This document shows positions 54,125 through 64,000 of a DNA stretch of 64,000 nt, piece after piece (within the stretch, counting starts at the first letter, position 1; every line of letters begins with the position of its first letter). The DNA is taken from assembly GCA_030144725.1 (NCBI GenBank), contig JASKMD010000001.1:622702-686701 (forward strand). Reading direction: 5' to 3'. The notes below the pieces were generated by a model. It made no database searches, had not been told where the DNA came from, and saw only the letters and a program-made list of their open reading frames with translations. A program made the translations under genes and the position numbers. Source of the stretch: Haematococcus lacustris. Its lineage: Eukaryota; Chlorophyta; Chlorophyceae; Chlamydomonadales; Haematococcaceae.

Positions 54125-56876
54125 CTGCTGCTGATGGTGCTGCTGCTGCTGCTGCTGCTGCTGCCGCTGCCCAGGCGTGATGAACACACCGCTAGTGGCC
54201 TTAATGGCTTGCGGGCCGCTGCCCCAGCGGCGCTGCAGCTCAGCCGTGAACATCACATTGGCCAGCTTGGAGCGGCAGTACTGAGGCCACCACCTGGGAG
54301 GACACGCAGGGCAACAGGAGCAGCAGGGTCAGGGGAGAGGGGCAGGGGGCACTGGGTTGACGGCACGGCTGCCCACCCACACTGACTGCTGATCAGGCTG
54401 CTACCCAGGACACCCTCTTCACCTCTCACCTCCCACCCACCCCACCTCGCCCTTCACTCCCGCTGCCCTCCCCCTGGGGCTCCCCCCTGAAATGACCCCC
54501 TCTGCCCTCTGCCATGCCCCTTGCCTCCCCCCTCCCCGACCCCCACCCCACCTTCCCTCCCTCTCCCCCTACCTAGCCCCTCCTGCCCCCCCTCCCCCAT
54601 ACCAGTCCCTAGGCGGGGTGACCAGCTGCTTTCCGTCTAGGCTCCATGCCAGACTGCCCTGCAGGTGCATGCGGCTGCTGACGTTGACGACGCGGCAGCC
54701 GCGGCCCATGGCCGGCTGCAGCAGCTGCGTCAACAGGAAGGGGCCCAGGTGGTTGATGCGCATTGTGCGGTCGCTGCCGTCCGCTGCTGCCGCCACCCCC
54801 ATGACCCCTGGCGGGCACAAGACAGCCAGGCTGGGCAGTGAGGGTGTGCTTCGTTGCTAGAGGGGGGAAGGGGGCCGGTGCCTTGCAGCGGGGTAGGGGA
54901 GTGGGGTCAGAGGGGCCAGGCTGAATGATATACTTTATGCACAGCGCCAAGCCACTAGCCAGGTTTGGTGCTGGGGAGTGGAGTCCCTAACAGAGCCTAC
55001 AGGGCGTCGCAGAGCAAGTCAGGCCTGGGCTGGGCTGGGCTTGCTTACTGGGCTGGCAGGCTGGTTGGTTGGGACAAGCGGGCAGGTTAGGTGGGTGGAT
55101 GGTTGGTGGGGTGGGTGGGTTGTTGGGACAAGGCGCAGCTGTCGCTCAAGGCAGACTCCCCGCTGCCCCCTCGCCCTGCAGCTCAGTATCAAGATCCAGC
55201 CTACTATCCCGACCTGCTGGCCCCTATGCCGCACTGCAGCTGACAAAACTCCACTGCACTGAACCTGAACTGCCTCTGTCTTGGTTACTACTGCCCGCTG
55301 GGCTGATGCTGCAAGGGGCTCTTGTGCTGCGTTGGGTTAGCGAGGGAGGTGGTGAAGACAATAAATAAATGAAAGCTGGGGTATAAATGCCACCCCTAGT
55401 GAGGGGACCTGGTTCCGCCTCTGCCGCTTGGCTGATGAGAGCGGTGCTGGCCCCTCCAAAAGAAAGAAAGACTACGCCCTCGCCATCGGGCGTGCCATGT
55501 GGGAGGTGGGTAACGCTCCAATTGGTGTCGGGGGTGTGAAGGGTGGGAGGGAGGGCTGCGTGGGTGTGGGTGTAATTAGGGGTAGGTTCCTGTAGGTGCC
55601 AGCCCCTTGTATCTTTGGCCCCTCCACCCTCCTCTGGGCGGAGGAGGCCCCTTCCACCCTTCAACCTGCTGCACCTGCATTGTTGACCAGGACGTCCAGC
55701 TTCCTGCCCGACCCCTGCAGCTCCCTCAGCTGCTGGTCAGCAAAGGCGCGCACGCTGCCAAAGTCCTCCAGGTCCAAGGCAGCGCAGGAGCAGCTGCCAG
55801 GAAGCTGCTGGCGGGTAGTGTCAGCTGGGCCGGGGTTATCTGGGTGGGCCTGCTTGCCAGAGTGCACAAGAGCAGGAGAACCCCTGGACACAGCTCATCA
55901 GGAGGTGGACCTGGGGTGTTACCTGCAAAGTACCCTAATGACCCACATCCCAGCTTCTCTCCAGCTTCTACCCAGCTTCCTCCCTCTCCCTGCTCCCACA
56001 GATCCTGTTGGCCAGCCTGCTGCCCACCCCACCTGGTTGCTGAGCTCCTTGACAGCCAGTTGGCAGGCCTGCTGGTCACGTGCCGCAATCACCACATGGG
56101 CACCCCTGGCCATGAGGCCCCGGCTGATCTCTAAGCCTGAAGTGTGGGAGGCAGGCAGCAGTGGCGCACGGCGCAGCGCCAGCATGACCACCACCACCAC
56201 CGCCACTACCACCACCAGGCCTACCACCATCCACCAGCAGCAGTGAAACAGGCGGCGGCAGCAGCAGCACCAGCAGCATGGTGCAGAGGGGCAGGTGTAT
56301 ACTTGGAACACACAACTGCGATGCCCAAGAGCCCAGTTCCATGCCCAGTTCACAATGGGGGGTAAAGGGCATGTGTATGCGACCGCGATGCCCAGGAGCG
56401 CAGGCCTCAGTACCTCCCATGTGATTGAGCTGCGGTGCTGGAGCTGGTGGCCCTGAACCCAGCTGCTTTCCTGGTTATGCGCAGTCACAGCTGCAGTGTG
56501 GAGGGTGATGACCCACAGGCCACCGCCCTTTAAAGCAATTGTTGCCCTTTTACCCTTCTCCTACTCCTCCTACAAATGACCATAATAACAAATTAACTAA
56601 CAGGCGAACCACCCCTGTAGATATGCCCAGCTGGGCTGATGAGTGAGGTGCTAACGCTACCACCCGGGGTCGCTTCCCTCTCAATTGGGGCGCGCCTGAG
56701 TGAGGGGCCTGAGTGAGCCCTCCTGCCCACAAGCTGCTCGCAAACCCTAACGTCAAGTAGAGTGGCCTTAACTGCCTTGGGGTGGCATTTTCTTGGGAAA
56801 CATCCTCACCAATGCCCTTATTACCGCCAGTCACTATGCAGCGCTGGCCTGCCAGGCTTTCCCCATCGTAGCGCAT
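52887..56876 (-). CDS. Short-chain dehydrogenase/reductase, retinol-dehydrogenase-like
   Basis: Eight frame-consistent exons on the minus strand: 56876-56810, 56136-56033, 55804-55675, 54807-54603, 54293-54190, 53708-53608, 53513-53427, 53003-52887; 304 residues, normal for the family. The start MRYDGESLAGQRCIVTGGNKGIG places the glycine-rich NAD(P) motif TGGNKGIG at residues 16-23. Also present: NNAG, the Ser region VVNVSSRMH, the catalytic YCRSK (YxxxK), and SVSPGFVSTGI. These define a classical SDR, closest in style to the plant/algal RDH11-14-like group that acts on lipids, retinoids or pigments; the substrate is unknown. Intron 5 donor (after 54190) was chosen to join KATS-VSPGF. No transit peptide is obvious. 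It faces eIF2A head to head. Confidence 0.88.
53255..53340 (+). repeat. AAGGGGC heptamer array in SDR intron 7
   Basis: About 11 copies of GGGGCAA in the intron between SDR exons 7 and 8 (53004-53426); the flanking intron is generally G-rich on the plus strand. Confidence 0.85.
53960..54175. repeat. CCCCGG and CTG repeat tracts in SDR intron 5
   Basis: A short CCCCGGCCCCCG array followed by two CTG triplet tracts around 54007-54030 and 54093-54170. They lie in the intron between SDR exons 5 and 6. Confidence 0.75.
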
Positions 56877-57640
56877 GATGCCTGGCGGTCTTCAAGGCGA
56901 CTGCGTAGCCAGCGATGAAGTGTCAACGACATGGACGATCATTTCCATGCCCCTACTGGCCCCCCCCACTTTCGCCACTTTGGGTTCGGCTGTACAGTGC
57001 ACCGCCGAGGACATCAAATCCGACGGTGCTTTCAGTGTAGCTGCACAGCTGCAGCTCAAAATCAGCTTCGTTTGAAGTCACTACACGTCAAATGCTGTTG
57101 ATGCACTTCGTCAAGTTGGTGCCCTATATACTTCCGGGGCTAATTCATATCATGTAGTAGATGTATCATTTCGGCGCCCCTGCACAGTTGAAATTGGTTA
57201 TTTGTATTGTTTTGTATTTAATTTGTATTATTATAGTGTTATATGTATACATATATATATATAGTTTCTTTATATATTCCACTACATGCCGGTGTGCTGT
57301 AAGCTATACTATAAATACATAGCAGCTTCTGAACTCTTCAGCCCTGCTGCTACATGAGCTGTAATGAAACACAGGCTGCGAGCATTAGTGTGCACATTAC
57401 TGCAAATACGTATACTGCCCACATCAGCTGAGCCTGTCTCGGGTGTGTGCCTTCGCTGTTATTGTAAACTGTTATAGCGATAAGGAAAAAGAGGGGAGGC
57501 TGGTCGGCAGCGGGGAGGGTGGGGCGGGCGGCGAGTCACATGCATGCTAATGTAAACACATCTACACGCTGTGAATCAATCGCGACTTCGACAGCGAAGC
57601 TAGTATGCTTATCCTCACGCGCTCGCCCAACAGTGCCAGC
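56877..57640. promoter_or_regulatory. Shared divergent promoter region, SDR and eIF2A
   Basis: The SDR start codon (minus, 56876) and the eIF2A 5' region (plus, about 57.6-57.8 kb) are divergent with less than 0.9 kb between them. The middle (about 57170-57320) is strongly A+T-rich, with a TATATATATATA run at about 57250 and ACTATAAATACATAG near 57308. This fits a bidirectional promoter, but no start site can be fixed from sequence alone. Confidence 0.4.
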
Positions 57641-57754
57641 TTATGGGACGCATCATCGGAAAGTCCCGTCGCCAGGTCTGCCCTCCTGTTTGTCGTATTC
57701 ATCGATAAGGTTATCCATCACCGTTGGCGTCCTTGTTCCTGTTTTGCTGTGTAG

Positions 57755-60700
57755 CTATGAGCCAGCCTCCAGCTGTCTGGCGGCAACAGATGGCTCTCGC
57801 ATCTTCGTCGCGCACCCCAACGCGGTTGATACTTACGACACGCAGCACCCTACAGTGAAGGCGAGGCCACCAGCAGCAGCGCGTCCCCATAGGCCCCCTG
57901 CCCTACCAAGAGCGCTTGCAGCATACACAGATTAGGGCGGCAGCAGCAGCAGCAGCAAAGGCAATGGCAGCAGCAGCAGCAGGGCGGCAGCAGCAGCAGG
58001 GCGGCAGCAGGGGCAATGGCAGCAGCAGCACTCACCAATGCTAGTTACCTCAACTCCCATGACCTGTGTTAGCAGCTCATGGGGGCGACATCTGCAGAGA
58101 TGGGCAAGGCCTGCACTGGCTGCAGGCTGGTAGCCTTGCTGAGCCAGGCGTGGTGTTCCTGCATGCCAGCCCCGGGGGCAGCTTCCTAGTGACTTGCCAG
58201 AAGCCACAGAAAAATGTGGAGACGGGTGCACCCATGAAGAACATCAAGGTATTGCCTGCCCGCCCGCCCGTCCCTTCTCAACCATGAGTGCTTGCAGTAG
58301 TAGCAGCAACAGATGTCAAGGCCCCCTCAGTCGCAGCTTCACCAGCTTTAGCAGCAGCAGCAGCAGCCTCAGCAGCAGCCTGGTCATCACCAGCGTCAGC
58401 AGCACCTGTTGTTGGCAGCAGGGGGGTGTAGAGTGTGCATAGTGTGTCACACGCAAGCGCATGAGTCCTACGCTGCCTGCTCAAACTGGGTGTCAGGGGC
58501 ACTTGGCGCTTGGCAAGGCCCTGGTAAGGCCCTGGCAAGGCCCTGGCAAGGGTGAAGAGGAGGGTTCTGGCAGCAGGGGTGGTGATCAGGAGGACTGGCG
58601 TAGGAGAGCTGCAGCAGCACAGGGAGGGCAGTTGGGCATGGACAGGTCAGGGTGGTGGCAGTGGGCGCAGGCAGCAGGGAAGTCGAAGTTATGGGGCGGC
58701 AGCAGGAGGAGAGGACGGGGGTGTGGGGGTCCTGGTGAGGGGGAGACAGAACAGGCCAAGACAGGCCCGGGCACCTGCACAGGGGCCAGGGTTCAGGTCA
58801 GGGTCAGGGTGAGCTCAGGGTGAGACACAGCCCGGCCTCAGCCCCCAGGTCAGCAGCAGCCTGGGCCAGGGTGAGGGGCAGCTAGCCTCACTCTCATTCC
58901 CAGCCCTGGACCTCGCCTTGGCCTCAACCCTGCACTGCCACTGCCTGGCCCACCCCATCCCACCCCACCCTGCTGCTGCTGCTCCTCCTGCCGCCCCCCG
59001 CCTCCAGTCCCCTCGCCCCTGCTGCCGCCACCTGCCTCCTGACCCCTTGCCCCTGCTGCTCCTGCTGCCTCCCCCCGCCTCCTGACCCCTTGCCCCCGCT
59101 GCTGGGCTCCAGGTGTGGGACCTGGGCAGCCTGGCCCCGGTGTTCAGCTTTGGTGTGAAGAGTGTGAGCCGCGACAGCTGGCCCCTGCTGCAGTGGGCAG
59201 CGGACGACAGCTGCCTGGCGGTGGCGGTGCCGCACACAGCCATGGTGTTCTCCCGGGCAGATGGTTTCGCGGGTGGGCAGGCGCTGAGGGGACACCTGTT
59301 GGGGGGGAGGGGGGGAAGGGGGGGGAGGGGTATGTAGGTGGCTGAGGGGGGGGGTAGGGGAGGATGGGGGGGAGAGGGGGGAGGGATGGAGAAGGACGGG
59401 AGGGGCGGGGAGGGGGGGAGGGGCAGGGAGAGGGGGGAGGGGGTGCAGGTCTGTGAGGCAGGGCGAGAGAGGGTGAGCTCCGGGGGGCTAGCTCCCCTCC
59501 CACCATCAGACAGTTCCCAGGGGCTGACACTGCCCGGGGCTGGCCTGGCGCTGGGCAGGCTGGGTGCTGGTCTGCCAGGGGGGGGAAGGCACCAAGGGGG
59601 CTGGCAGGGTCCAAGGGGGCTGGCAGGGAAGCGCCTGGGGCTGGGCAGGCTGGGTGCATTGCAAGAGGTAGGTGGGGGGTGGCTGTGGGCAGGTGGGCAG
59701 AGCAGGGCGCCACCACCGCCATGTCGGCAGCGCTGCCCCCCCCATGTGTGGAGGCCAGGGGCTGCGGGGGTGGGGTCCCTGGAGCACAGGGGCAGGCAGG
59801 GGAGCAGTGCAGCGCAAGGAGCTGGGCCGGGCCAGGCTGGGGCCAGCTGGAGCTGTGTGTCAGGCCTTGAGTGCAGTGCTGGAAGGAGCGGGGAGGTAGC
59901 CACCTCCTTCACCCTCCACCCTCTATAGGGCGCAGGTGGGCTGGCAGGCCAGCAGGCCAGCAGGCAGGCCGTCAGTCAGGCAGCATCTATCCCCCACACC
60001 CCCCACACCCCTCCCTGCCTGTCACTCGGCCTGCCTTGCCTTCCCTGAGGGGATGCCCTCCCCCTCCCCCTCCCCTTCCCCCACCCTTCCCCCCTCACCC
60101 TGCTGCCCTCGCTGCCCGACCTGCAGCTGCCCGGAAGGTGAGCATCAAGGGGCTGACCTCCTGCGCCATGTGCCCCAGCGCCGCACACGGCCAGCTGCTG
60201 GCCGCCTTCATCCCGGAGAGCAAGGGGGCGCCGGCCAGTGCAGGTGGGGGGTCGAGCTGGGGGGTGCAGCTGGGGGGTGCAGCTGGGGGGTGGCGGTTTG
60301 CTGCTGCCGTACCTGTCTGCCGGGTGTGACCCTGTTGAGTGTGGTGGGAGCTGCGAGGCCATGCAGCTGCCTGGGTCCGCCCCCTGGCCCTGCAGCAAGC
60401 CTCAGGGGCAAGCCTACTTGGCTGGCCCCGCGCTAGCCCCCTGACCTGCCGGCCCCCCCTTCCCCCCCCCTCCTCCTCCCCCCCTCCCCCACCCCTCCAC
60501 CCCTACCCTGGCCTTGCCCCCTGTGTGACCCCGGTGTGACCCTGTGCAGGGCTGTACCCCCTGGAGGGGGGCCCTGAGCCCACACCCACCACCCGCAAGA
60601 GCTTCTTCCGCACCCAAGGTAGGGCCCGGGCCAGCAGCAGCAGCAGCAGGCAGGTGGGTGGGTGTGGGGCCTGCTGCCCTGGGGCCACCCAGCCACCCAG

Positions 60701-63700
60701 CTGTACAGCCCCCAGCCCCCAGCCTGCCCCTCCTCCCTACTTGCATGCTTAACACCATGCCTGCCTCCCGCCCGACCCCCTGCCAACCCCTGCCTTTGCC
60801 TGGCCACCCACATCCCCCCCACCTGCCCTTCTGCCTGCCCCCCCACCTGCCCCCTGCCGTCCCCCTGCCTGCCCCCTGCTTCCCAACCCAGGTGCCAAGT
60901 TGATGTGGAACAAGACTGGCAGCGCGCTGCTGGTGATGTCATATGCTGATGTGGACGCCACAAACCAGAGCTACTACGGCGAGCAAAAGCTGCACTACAT
61001 GCCTGCTGACCCAAAGCGCTCTGATGCCAGTGAGCAGTTCCAGGCGGCCATCACTGACCTGCCTGACTTGCATAACTGCCAGTAGGGTCTGGGGGCGGCG
61101 AGGGTAGGGCCCTGCATGACAGGAGCTGTGTTAAAGGCGGTTGAGGCGGTTCAGATACTTAAGGTGGAAGAGTGAGGTGAGGTCGATGGCTTCGTGGGCG
61201 GGGTAGAGGTCAGGGATGGTTCGGGGTAAGGGGCGGGGATCTGATCAGACAGGACCGACCAAGCTCCGGCATACAGTAGACAGTAGGCGAGGGTTAGCTC
61301 AACTCGGTCACCGCTGTGTGCACGTCCCTTACGCCCGCGCGCCTGGGAACCGACTGACCAAGCTCCCGACCAATTGACTAACCGACCAGCCGACTGGCCA
61401 ATTGACCGAAGTCCAGTTTGCCTGCCCGCCTGCCACAGCCGCGACAGTGGCGCTGCCCAAGGATGGACCCGTCCACGACGTGCAGTGGTCGCCCGCGGGC
61501 GACTTCTTCCTCACAGTAGCTGGCTTCATGCCTGCCAAGGCAAGCAGTGGGGGCCGTGAGCCAATGGGTGTCCGGTTTAGTGGGGTTAGGACAGATGGAG
61601 GTGGAGTGGTTGGATGGTGGTTAGTTGGTTGGTTGGGTGGGTGTCACATGGGTCTGCCAGGGGCTGTTTGCGCCAAGTGCTGCCAACTGCAGTGAAGAAG
61701 CCAGCTGCTGTGTGCATTGTGCTGGAGGCAGGTAGCTTCACTAGAGTGTGCAGGCTTAGGGGGTTGGGGGCTGTGTCTGAACATTTGTTGGCTCTGTGAT
61801 AAACCCCGTCGAGAGTGGCGGGCGTGGAGTTGAAGGAAGAGTTGAAGGGGTGAGGTTGTGTCTGCACCCCACACCAGGCTGTGGTGTTGATGAGGGGGTG
61901 GTTGCGCATGGGGGTGTCTAGGTGAGGTGGGTGGTGTGTGGGTGAGGGTGTGAGTGTGTGAAGGGGGTAGTCTACAGTCATCCTTGCAATGCTATGCCTG
62001 GAGGTGAAGGCTGAGGGCTGAGGTGTGAGGGGTGAGCTGCTTCCATGGTGGCCGCAGACCACCCTATGGGACGCCAACTGCAAGCCGCTGTTTGACTTTG
62101 GCTCTGGGCCGTTCAACATGGTACGCTGGAACCCCTTTGGTCGCTTCATCGCCCTCATGGGCTTTGGCAACCTGCCGGGTGCGGGCAGCGGCAGGGCCAA
62201 GGGTAGCAGGGCCAGGGGGGGCAGGGGCAGGGGCAGGGGCAGGGGCAGGGGCAGGGGCAGGGGCAGGGGCAGGGGCAGGGCTCAACTCTTGGTTGCGAAC
62301 CCTGACCCCTTCAAGACGGACCGGGCTACAAAACACAGCCGTCCTGGGGTTATGTTGTGGCGCGCTGTTTCACCCTCCCATTTTCCTCGCCCTGCCCCTG
62401 CCCCTGCTACCCCTTCTGCCCCTGCCCCTGCTGCCCCCGCCCCCACTCAGGCAAACCTTGAACAGCATATTTGAGTTTGTTGGCCTGAAACTTGGCAAAT
62501 AGCCCATTGTGAGATTGGGGTTTGAATGGTATATAATTAGTATAATTGATAAGTGATGCTGTGGGGTGTGCTGCACCACTCGACAGCAAAAATCAACAAT
62601 AACGTAGTCTCCCTTTTGATTCCCGAGGCCTCAGAAACTTTAATCAAAACACTATTCCCAAGCTGTATTTATCATTGCTTCAAGTGTGTGTCTTTGTGCA
62701 TAGAAATAATCAAGCCAGTCACCTCATTGATCAAATGTGAATATGATCCACATAGTTCCAGTGGCCTTCTCACCTGACCATGTCACATGGGGCACTGAAC
62801 CTCGCTCATGAAGTCGCGGTCCTCCTGCCGCTGCTGGCACGCTGTGTGAGGGAGCCCTTTTGGTAACACCCCCAAACAGTGAACACGTCCAGCTTGATGT
62901 AGAGGTCAGGCTGCACGAGCTTCAGGAGCTTGACAGCTGGGCTGTAACCGCCGCATGCTGACACGGCTGGCAGGATAGGCTGGATGTTAGCAAGATGACA
63001 CCAACCCTCATGCTCCCTGCCGGTGCGTGCGCGAGTTAGACAGCTTGCGAGGTTTCCCAGGTAATCGCGTCTCAATCACCGCCGCTTGACGATCGAGAGA
63101 CATTCAGAAGCGTTGTTCATCGTGCATAAAGAGCTCGCGGTGCAGATTGTCAGCTGCTGGTCCATTGCCGGCACTTTCGACAAGGTGTTTGACTACTTCC
63201 CAAAGGATAATAAAATGCATTGCTTCTACTTTTTGCATTCTAGTATGACTAGGTTGATTGTGGTGCATTATCACACCATGCGGTATGTGCAGCCCATACC
63301 CAACCAACACAAATGTTTAGACAATGCTGGTGGCGTTGAAATGGCAGTTGCATCCTGAGGCGTCTTAAAGTAGTAAGACACCCCCTTTGAATCGCTAGCT
63401 GCGCACTGATTTGTATGTCTGCTTGCCCGCACCACTGCCCCTGCCCTCGCCCCTGGTTGCCCATGCAGGTGACATCCTGTTCTTTGACAAGAAAGCGTCC
63501 GGAGTTTGCAAGCAGATGGCTGCAGTGCGCAGCCCAGCCGTGAGCGCTGAGTGGTCCCCTGACGGCCGCCAGCTGCTCATCGCCACCACAGCACCCAGGC
63601 TGAGGGTGGACAACAAGACCTGCGTGCTGGACTACCAAGGGGTCCAGGTCAGCAGGCGGGCAGGCGGGGCGCTGGGCAGGGTGAGGGTTAGGTACATAAA

Positions 63701-64000
63701 TGAATGAATGTTTTATATAGATTGATGAATAGAGAAATATATGCAGGAAAAGGTTAGGCGAAATCTTGCATTGCCAAGGGAAGGGATAATGCAAACCGGC
63801 TAGATGTGTGCGTGTCCATGCGGTATAGGTAGGGGGGTGGCCTAGGGTATGTAGCGCAGCCAGCAGTGGGAGTGAGGGGCCGCGTGTGCCACCCCCCTTT
63901 TACAGGTGGCCACCCGCCCCTTCGACTGCCTGTTTGAGGCCAGCTGGCTGCCCTGCCACCCTGACGCCTTCCCCGACCGGCCCCAATCCCCCTCCCGGGC
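57755..64000 (+). CDS. EIF2A: Eukaryotic translation initiation factor 2A (eIF2A), 3' end off window
   Basis: A WD-repeat beta-propeller protein that delivers Met-tRNAi to 40S subunits independently of GTP-eIF2. Frame-consistent exons: about 57755-57854, about 58120-58248, 59113-59272, 60127-60243, 60550-60618, 60892-61029, 61439-61539, 62058-62178, 63469-63647 and 63906 to beyond 64000. Recognisable phrases: AAFIPESKGAPAS, KSFFRTQGAKLMWNKTGSAL, NQSYYGEQKLHYM, KDGPVHDVQWSPAGDFFLTV, FMPAK, LFDFGSGPFNMVRWNPFGRF, GFGNLPG, AEWSPDGRQLLIATTAPRLR. The N-terminal exon and start codon are uncertain: the first exon shows DGSRIFVAHPNAVDTYD but the code upstream is unclear; ATG at 57641 is one candidate. 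Intron 7 begins GC (AAG|GCAAGC at 61537-61545). The intron 62179-63468 contains transposon remnants. Confidence 0.9.
59273..60126 (+). other. G-rich eIF2A intron
   Basis: The intron between exons 59113-59272 and 60127-60243 is strongly G-rich on the coding strand (runs of GGGGGG at 59300-59430) and ends in a C-rich tract. Long Pro-rich frames on the minus strand here are composition artefacts. Nothing else is seen. Confidence 0.6.
62217..62282 (+). repeat. GGGGCA hexamer array in an eIF2A intron
   Basis: About 11 copies of GGGGCA, the same unit as at 52524-52676, just after the donor at 62179. Confidence 0.9.
62603..63240. mobile_element. Degenerate copy of the CCGTACTCTCCC transposon family in eIF2A intron
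   Basis: Starts with TCTCCCTTTTGATTCCCGAG, which matches in inverse the right end of the 3.8-kb element (49045-49070). Further in, 63090-63215 contains an inverted match to 45370-45530, including CGATCGAGAGACATT, GCACGATGAAC-type and TTGACTACTTCCC words. It therefore keeps both flanks of the family in reverse orientation but has lost a clean left TIR. Confidence 0.6.

Noticed and set aside
58815..59912. 365-codon minus-strand Pro/Ser-rich frame
   Set aside because: It overlaps an eIF2A exon and G-rich intron on the other strand and has no domain signature; composition artefact.

Overview
The window is nuclear DNA of a flagellated green alga, most likely a chlamydomonadalean chlorophyte. The evidence is an axonemal dynein heavy chain split into at least 58 short exons, G+C-rich exons with GC-ending codons, introns full of long pure tandem repeats, TGTAA motifs downstream of stop codons, and algal-type retrotransposons. 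A Haematococcus-like genome would fit, but I cannot prove the genus. There are no bacterial operons, CRISPR arrays or rRNA genes.

Layout. (1) 1-31491, plus strand: the motor half of a single-headed-type (inner-arm-like) dynein heavy chain, from the end of the linker through AAA1-AAA6 and the stalk to the stop codon. All 57 introns between my exons keep the reading frame. The introns hold a roughly 1.64-kb decamer array, several pentamer arrays and small inverted-repeat transposons. (2) 31492-32464: the convergent 3' intergenic region, with a degenerate transposon fragment. (3) 39007-32465, minus strand: an E3 ubiquitin ligase of about 811 residues with an N-terminal membrane segment, a U-box, a long Gln-rich exon and ARM-like helical repeats. 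(4) 39261-52011: a stack of mobile elements nested inside one another, resolved by target-site duplications. A TA-flanked TIR element of about 0.87 kb was hit by a chromodomain Ty3/gypsy LTR retrotransposon (TSD CTGTC). Its left LTR was split by a 2.9-kb element (9-bp TSD), which itself contains a small LTR element (TSD CCACC). Its pol was split by a 3.8-kb TA-flanked element that seems to carry host-like exons. (5) 56876-52887, minus strand: a 304-residue short-chain dehydrogenase/reductase in 8 exons. (6) about 57755 to beyond 64000, plus strand: translation initiation factor eIF2A, 3' end outside the window, divergent from the SDR gene across about 0.8 kb.

The genes are not a pathway: motility motor, ubiquitin ligase, dehydrogenase and translation factor are ordinary eukaryotic neighbours. 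The most noteworthy content is the nested transposon stack, the candidate transduplicated exons inside it, the membrane-anchored U-box/ARM protein, and the unusually pure 5- and 10-bp arrays. I found no clear new enzymatic or defence system.
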